7,061 nt of DNA from positions 1 to 7,061 of the forward strand of contig JBKPHM010000051.1 in the NCBI GenBank assembly GCA_046729855.1, read 5' to 3'. The notes below the pieces were generated by a model. The model did no database searches. It saw nothing but the letters and a program-made list of their open reading frames with translations, and was not told the origin of the DNA. Each line of letters begins with the position of its first letter. Position 1 is the first letter of the stretch. A program made the position numbers and the translations under genes. This DNA is from DATHSY01 sp046729855. Its GTDB lineage: Bacteria; Actinomycetota; UBA4738; HRBIN12. Positions 5,037 to 7,061 of the stretch are shown here, in pieces.

Positions 5037-5604
5037 CACGATCTACTACACGGCGACCAGCATCGACGGGTTCATCGCCGACGAACACAACTCGCTCGAC
5101 TGGTTGTTCGAGGTTCCGGTCGGCAACGAGCAACCGCAGGAAGACCGGTTCGCGGCGTTCTTCCGTGACGTCGGCGCGATGGCCAGCGGATCCACCACGT
5201 ACGAGTGGATCGTCGATCAAGAGCGGCTGCTGGAGCACCCGGAGAAGTGGCGCGAGTTCTACGGCGACACACCGTGCTGGGTGTTCACGCACCGGGAGCT
5301 ACCGGCCATCCCCGGAGCCGATGTGCGCTTCGTCCAGGGCGATGTGGCGCCGGTTCACCAGGCGATGGCCAACGCGGCCCGAGGCAAGAACGTGTGGCTC
5401 GTCGGCGGCGGCGATCTGGTGGGCCAGTTTGCCGATCGGGGGCTGCTCGACGAGGTCCAGCTCAGCACAGCCCCCGTGACGCTCGGCGCCGGCGCGCCGC
5501 TGCTTCCCCGCCGCCTGCTCGCGTCGCAGCTGACGCTGGTGGGCGCCGAGCGGCGCGGGCAGTTCATCCACGCGACCTACCGCGTCGCAAGGCCCTTGGG
5601 ATGA
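5029..5604 (+). CDS. RibD C-terminal / dihydrofolate-reductase-like protein
   Basis: A 191-residue single-domain protein of the RibD-C family, which shares the dihydrofolate reductase fold and is expected to bind NAD(P)H. The substrate of these stand-alone members is generally unknown, so a reductase role is inferred only. Visible marks: the opening strand IYYTATSIDGFIAD (5-18) with DWL (24-26), the GSTTYEW nucleotide-site motif (54-60), and the C-terminal block NVWLVGGGDLVGQFADRGLL (121-140) followed by DEVQLSTAPVTLGAGAPLL. Length is normal. ATG 5029 is chosen because the protein then starts as relatives do (MGNTIYY); the in-frame GTG 5011 would add six residues, including two cysteines, not expected in the family. 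There is no recognisable Shine-Dalgarno before 5029, so it may be translated from a leaderless or short-leader transcript. It stands alone on the plus strand. Confidence 0.92.
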   Translation: MGNTIYYTATSIDGFIADEHNSLDWLFEVPVGNEQPQEDRFAAFFRDVGAMASGSTTYEWIVDQERLLEHPEKWREFYGDTPCWVFTHRELPAIPGADVRFVQGDVAPVHQAMANAARGKNVWLVGGGDLVGQFADRGLLDEVQLSTAPVTLGAGAPLLPRRLLASQLTLVGAERRGQFIHATYRVARPLG

Positions 5605-5756
5605 CCGCCATCTGCGCCCAGCGGCGGGCGAGCCTTTGCGCGGAGGCCGGCCATGAGCAGATCGAGGCCGAGCTCGAAATGTACTTCCGGATAGCACTCG
5701 GCTAGGAGGAGCAGCAGTCGCGCGAGAGCTTCGGGACCCGCTTCGATATGCGGCGT
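5577..5756 (-). pseudogene. Probable C-terminal remnant of a TetR-family regulator
   Basis: A 59-codon open stretch reads PHIEAGPEALARLLLLLAEC and then VHFELGLDLLMAGLRAKARP before a TAG at 5579-5577. The FELGLDLLMAGLRA segment closely resembles the last helix of many TetR/AcrR regulators (F-E-x-G-L-D-L-L-L-x-G-L). A TGA (5759-5757) closes the frame just upstream, and no helix-turn-helix lies between it and the neighbouring SRPBCC gene. The whole N-terminal DNA-binding half is therefore absent. The remnant overlaps the 3' end of the RibD-C gene on the other strand. Such regulators often flank small reductase genes, which fits the position. Resemblance is judged by eye only. Confidence 0.45.
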
Positions 5757-5871
5757 TCAAGTGCGTCTGACGGGTTACCTGAGCCAAACGCGAGCTGCGA
5801 CTCAGCGACGGCGCAATGGCTACACGTTGGTCAACCCACTCGACCAGCGGCCTCCTCGACTGCGTCCCCAC

Positions 5872-6342
5872 TCAGAGTGTCGCGAGGAGCTCCTCGAGCT
5901 GGTCGTAGGCCTCGGTCATCCCCTCGGCCATGCCGCTCTCGTACATGCCATCACGGTCCTCCTCCGACTGGTAGACCGAGACGGTCCGGACGAGCGTCCG
6001 GGCGCCGCCGAGGTCCTCGAGCACGGCCTTGTCGAGCGAGACGTGCCCCGGGAGCCCCTCCCATTCGAAGGTCTGCACCAGCGCGTCGGGGGTGGGGTCC
6101 CCGTGGAAGACGCCGTGGAACCCGTGTTCGTTGCCCTCGGCGTCGCGATGGATGTACCGCCACCGGCCTCCGTCGCCGACCTCATACCGGTCGATCTCCA
6201 TCGTGAACCGCCGCGGACCGAGCCATTGCTTGACTAGGTCGGGCTCGGTGTGCGCGCGGAAGACCAGATCGCGGGGGGCGTCGAACTCGCGCTCAGTCGT
6301 GATCGCATGCGTCCCTTCCTTGCTCACCTTCAGCTCGGTCAT
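5872..6342 (-). CDS. SRPBCC/AHSA1-domain protein
   Basis: A 156-residue START-like (SRPBCC) protein of the AHSA1 branch, a helix-grip fold with a deep hydrophobic cavity for small ligands. Visible marks are the opening ITTEREFDAPRDLVFRAHTE (14-33), PDLVKQWLGP (34-43) with the conserved tryptophan and proline, DGGRWRYIH (57-65), FHGVFHGDPTPDALVQTFEW (78-97) and the final amphipathic helix ESGMAEGMTEAYDQLEELL. The ligand is unknown. ATG 6342 is chosen because AAGGAGGG (6358-6351) lies 8 nt upstream and the family starts there; the frame stays open to 6462 only because it runs under the ArsR gene. The start overlaps the ArsR stop as ATGA, so the two are translationally coupled and co-regulated. 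ArsR-SRPBCC pairs are a well-known arrangement in which the small repressor controls its partner. Confidence 0.95.
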   Translation of the reverse strand: MTELKVSKEGTHAITTEREFDAPRDLVFRAHTEPDLVKQWLGPRRFTMEIDRYEVGDGGRWRYIHRDAEGNEHGFHGVFHGDPTPDALVQTFEWEGLPGHVSLDKAVLEDLGGARTLVRTVSVYQSEEDRDGMYESGMAEGMTEAYDQLEELLATL

Positions 6343-6728
6343 GACGAGCTCCCTCCTTCCCGTTCGGCCCTCTCCAGCCGATCGCGCTCCTGGAGCCTCG
6401 CGAGCAGCTCGTCCAGCCGCTCGTAGCTCTGCTCCCAGTACTCCCGGTATCCCGCCAACCACACCACCGCCTCGCGAAGGGGCTCGGCCTCGAGGTGGCT
6501 CAGGCGAGCGGTGCCGCGTCGGCTGCGCGTGATGAGCCCCGCGCGCTCCAGCACCTTGAGGTGCTGGGAGATCGCCGGCTGCGACACGGTGAACTGCTCC
6601 CAGAGCTCGGTGACGGAGGCGTCTCCGTCGGCCAGCCGCGAGAGGATCGTCCGGCGCGTGGGGTCGGCCAGGGCTCCGAACACGGCGTCCAGCCGCTCCC
6701 CCTCTCGTTCAATCTCCAGCGTCACCAT
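6339..6728 (-). CDS. ArsR-family transcriptional repressor (no metal site)
   Basis: A 129-residue winged helix-turn-helix repressor. The opening LDAVFGALADPTRRTILSRL (13-32) is the classic ArsR first helix pair, followed by ELWEQFTVSQPAISQHLKVL (41-60) with the recognition helix at about 49-62, and the wing GLITRSRRGTARLSHLE (64-80). The C-terminus (about 84-125) is helical and charged, with YREYWEQSYERLDELLARL. The protein has no cysteine at all, so the ELCVCDL-type metal site of arsenic or cadmium sensors is absent; it more likely responds to an organic signal or acts through its SRPBCC partner. ATG 6728 is preceded by AAGGA about 7 nt upstream. It is the first gene of the pair and probably autoregulates through the palindrome at 6729-6740. 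Confidence 0.95.
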   Translation of the reverse strand: MVTLEIEREGERLDAVFGALADPTRRTILSRLADGDASVTELWEQFTVSQPAISQHLKVLERAGLITRSRRGTARLSHLEAEPLREAVVWLAGYREYWEQSYERLDELLARLQERDRLERAEREGGSSS

Positions 6729-6740
6729 AAGGATATCCTT
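6729..6740. promoter_or_regulatory. Candidate ArsR operator overlapping the ribosome-binding site
   Basis: AAGGATATCCTT is a perfect 12-bp palindrome directly abutting the ArsR start codon; on the minus strand its first half is the Shine-Dalgarno. Just upstream lies a second inverted repeat, CTTCT-AGAACC-AGAAG (6738-6753). Either could be the repressor site, and their position downstream of the -10 would block transcription. Confidence 0.4.
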
Positions 6741-6753
6741 CTAGAACCAGAAG

Positions 6754-6780
6754 CTTATAGATACGGGACGGAGTTGTCAA
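6754..6780 (-). promoter_or_regulatory. Candidate sigma-70 promoter of the arsR-SRPBCC operon
   Basis: The minus strand has a perfect -35 TTGACA (6780-6775) and a strong -10 TATAAG (6759-6754), with a short 15-nt spacer. The predicted start near 6746 gives a leader of about 18 nt before ATG 6728. The short spacer suggests modest basal strength or a need for distortion by a regulator. Confidence 0.45.
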
Positions 6781-6947
6781 GCCGGAGAATGGCTGCCGTG
6801 CAGGCTGCGGTGCACCCTGGCGCGTGTACCACTCGAATAGGGGAGTCTCCGAGCGGATCGAAGCTGGATGAAACGTCGATGGGCCAGGTAGTCACCCACC
6901 CTCCGGTTCCGGATGGATGTACCGATGCCAGCGCGATTCGCATTCGA

Positions 6948-7061
6948 TTACGGACCCGCGCGGTCGCATTCGTCCACCACCCGACCCGAAGCACGAGCGC
7001 CGAGCGAGGTGGCGATTGCGTCGGCACAGGCCGCGACATGGGATTCCAGCCTGTCGATGCC
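6948..7061 (-). CDS. Possible C-terminus of an unidentified gene entering from the right edge
   Basis: A 37-codon open stretch ends at TAA (6950-6948) and continues beyond the window. It reads RLESHVAACADAIATSLGA and then RASGRVVDECDRAGP, protein-like, with about three quarters GC at third codon positions. The family is not recognised and the piece may be chance. Between it and the arsR promoter, 6781-6947, nothing could be identified. Confidence 0.25.
   Translation of the reverse strand, partial: GIDRLESHVAACADAIATSLGARASGRVVDECDRAGP

Noticed and set aside
6343..6462. An extended N-terminus for the SRPBCC protein starting at 6462.
   Set aside because: It would overlap ArsR by about 120 nt, while ATG 6342 has a strong ribosome site and the family start.

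Overview
The window is high-GC DNA with strongly GC-biased third codon positions. Its gene families (ECF sigma factor with a DGPF protein, MarR with a DrrA/DrrB-type ABC exporter, ArsR with SRPBCC, RibD-C reductase) fit a soil-type actinobacterium or another high-GC relative. No rRNA, convincing tRNA, CRISPR array, complete transposase or phage gene is visible. Taxonomy is inferred from style, not from a marker gene.

Layout. (1) 1-853, minus strand: a YCII/DGPF small protein followed, with a 7-nt overlap, by an ECF42-like sigma factor that runs off the left edge. (2) 854-1518: a 665-nt stretch with no confident gene. It holds a candidate sigma-responsive promoter, a possible small element of about 306 bp bounded by TA and imperfect inverted repeats, and a fragment resembling an ABC ATPase Walker B. 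(3) 1519-2225, plus strand: a tetratricopeptide-repeat gene broken by an in-frame amber codon and a one-base frameshift. (4) 2226-2633: hairpins, no confident gene. (5) 2634-4804: a MarR-family repressor divergent from an ABC-2 exporter pair. The ATPase has lost about 110-120 residues in frame (signature, Walker B and D-loop), while the permease looks complete. (6) 5029-5604, plus: a RibD-C/dihydrofolate-reductase-like protein. (7) 5577-5756, minus: a probable C-terminal scrap of a TetR-type regulator. (8) 5872-6728, minus: an ArsR-type repressor and an SRPBCC/AHSA1 protein, coupled by an ATGA overlap, with a recognisable promoter and a palindrome over the ribosome-binding site. (9) 6781-7061: no clear gene except a possible 37-residue C-terminus entering from the right edge.

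How the parts fit. The window reads as several small regulator-plus-effector modules side by side: sigma/DGPF, MarR/exporter, RibD-C reductase and ArsR/SRPBCC. These families often neighbour each other in actinobacterial genomes, but nothing here proves a shared pathway. The window also carries several apparent signs of decay: the doubly broken TPR gene, the gutted ATPase, the TetR scrap and the ATPase-like fragment. They suggest either a degenerating accessory region or assembly errors. I did not find a convincing new system. The most notable single observation is the clean in-frame loss of the ATPase catalytic core inside an otherwise normal MarR-ABC exporter locus.
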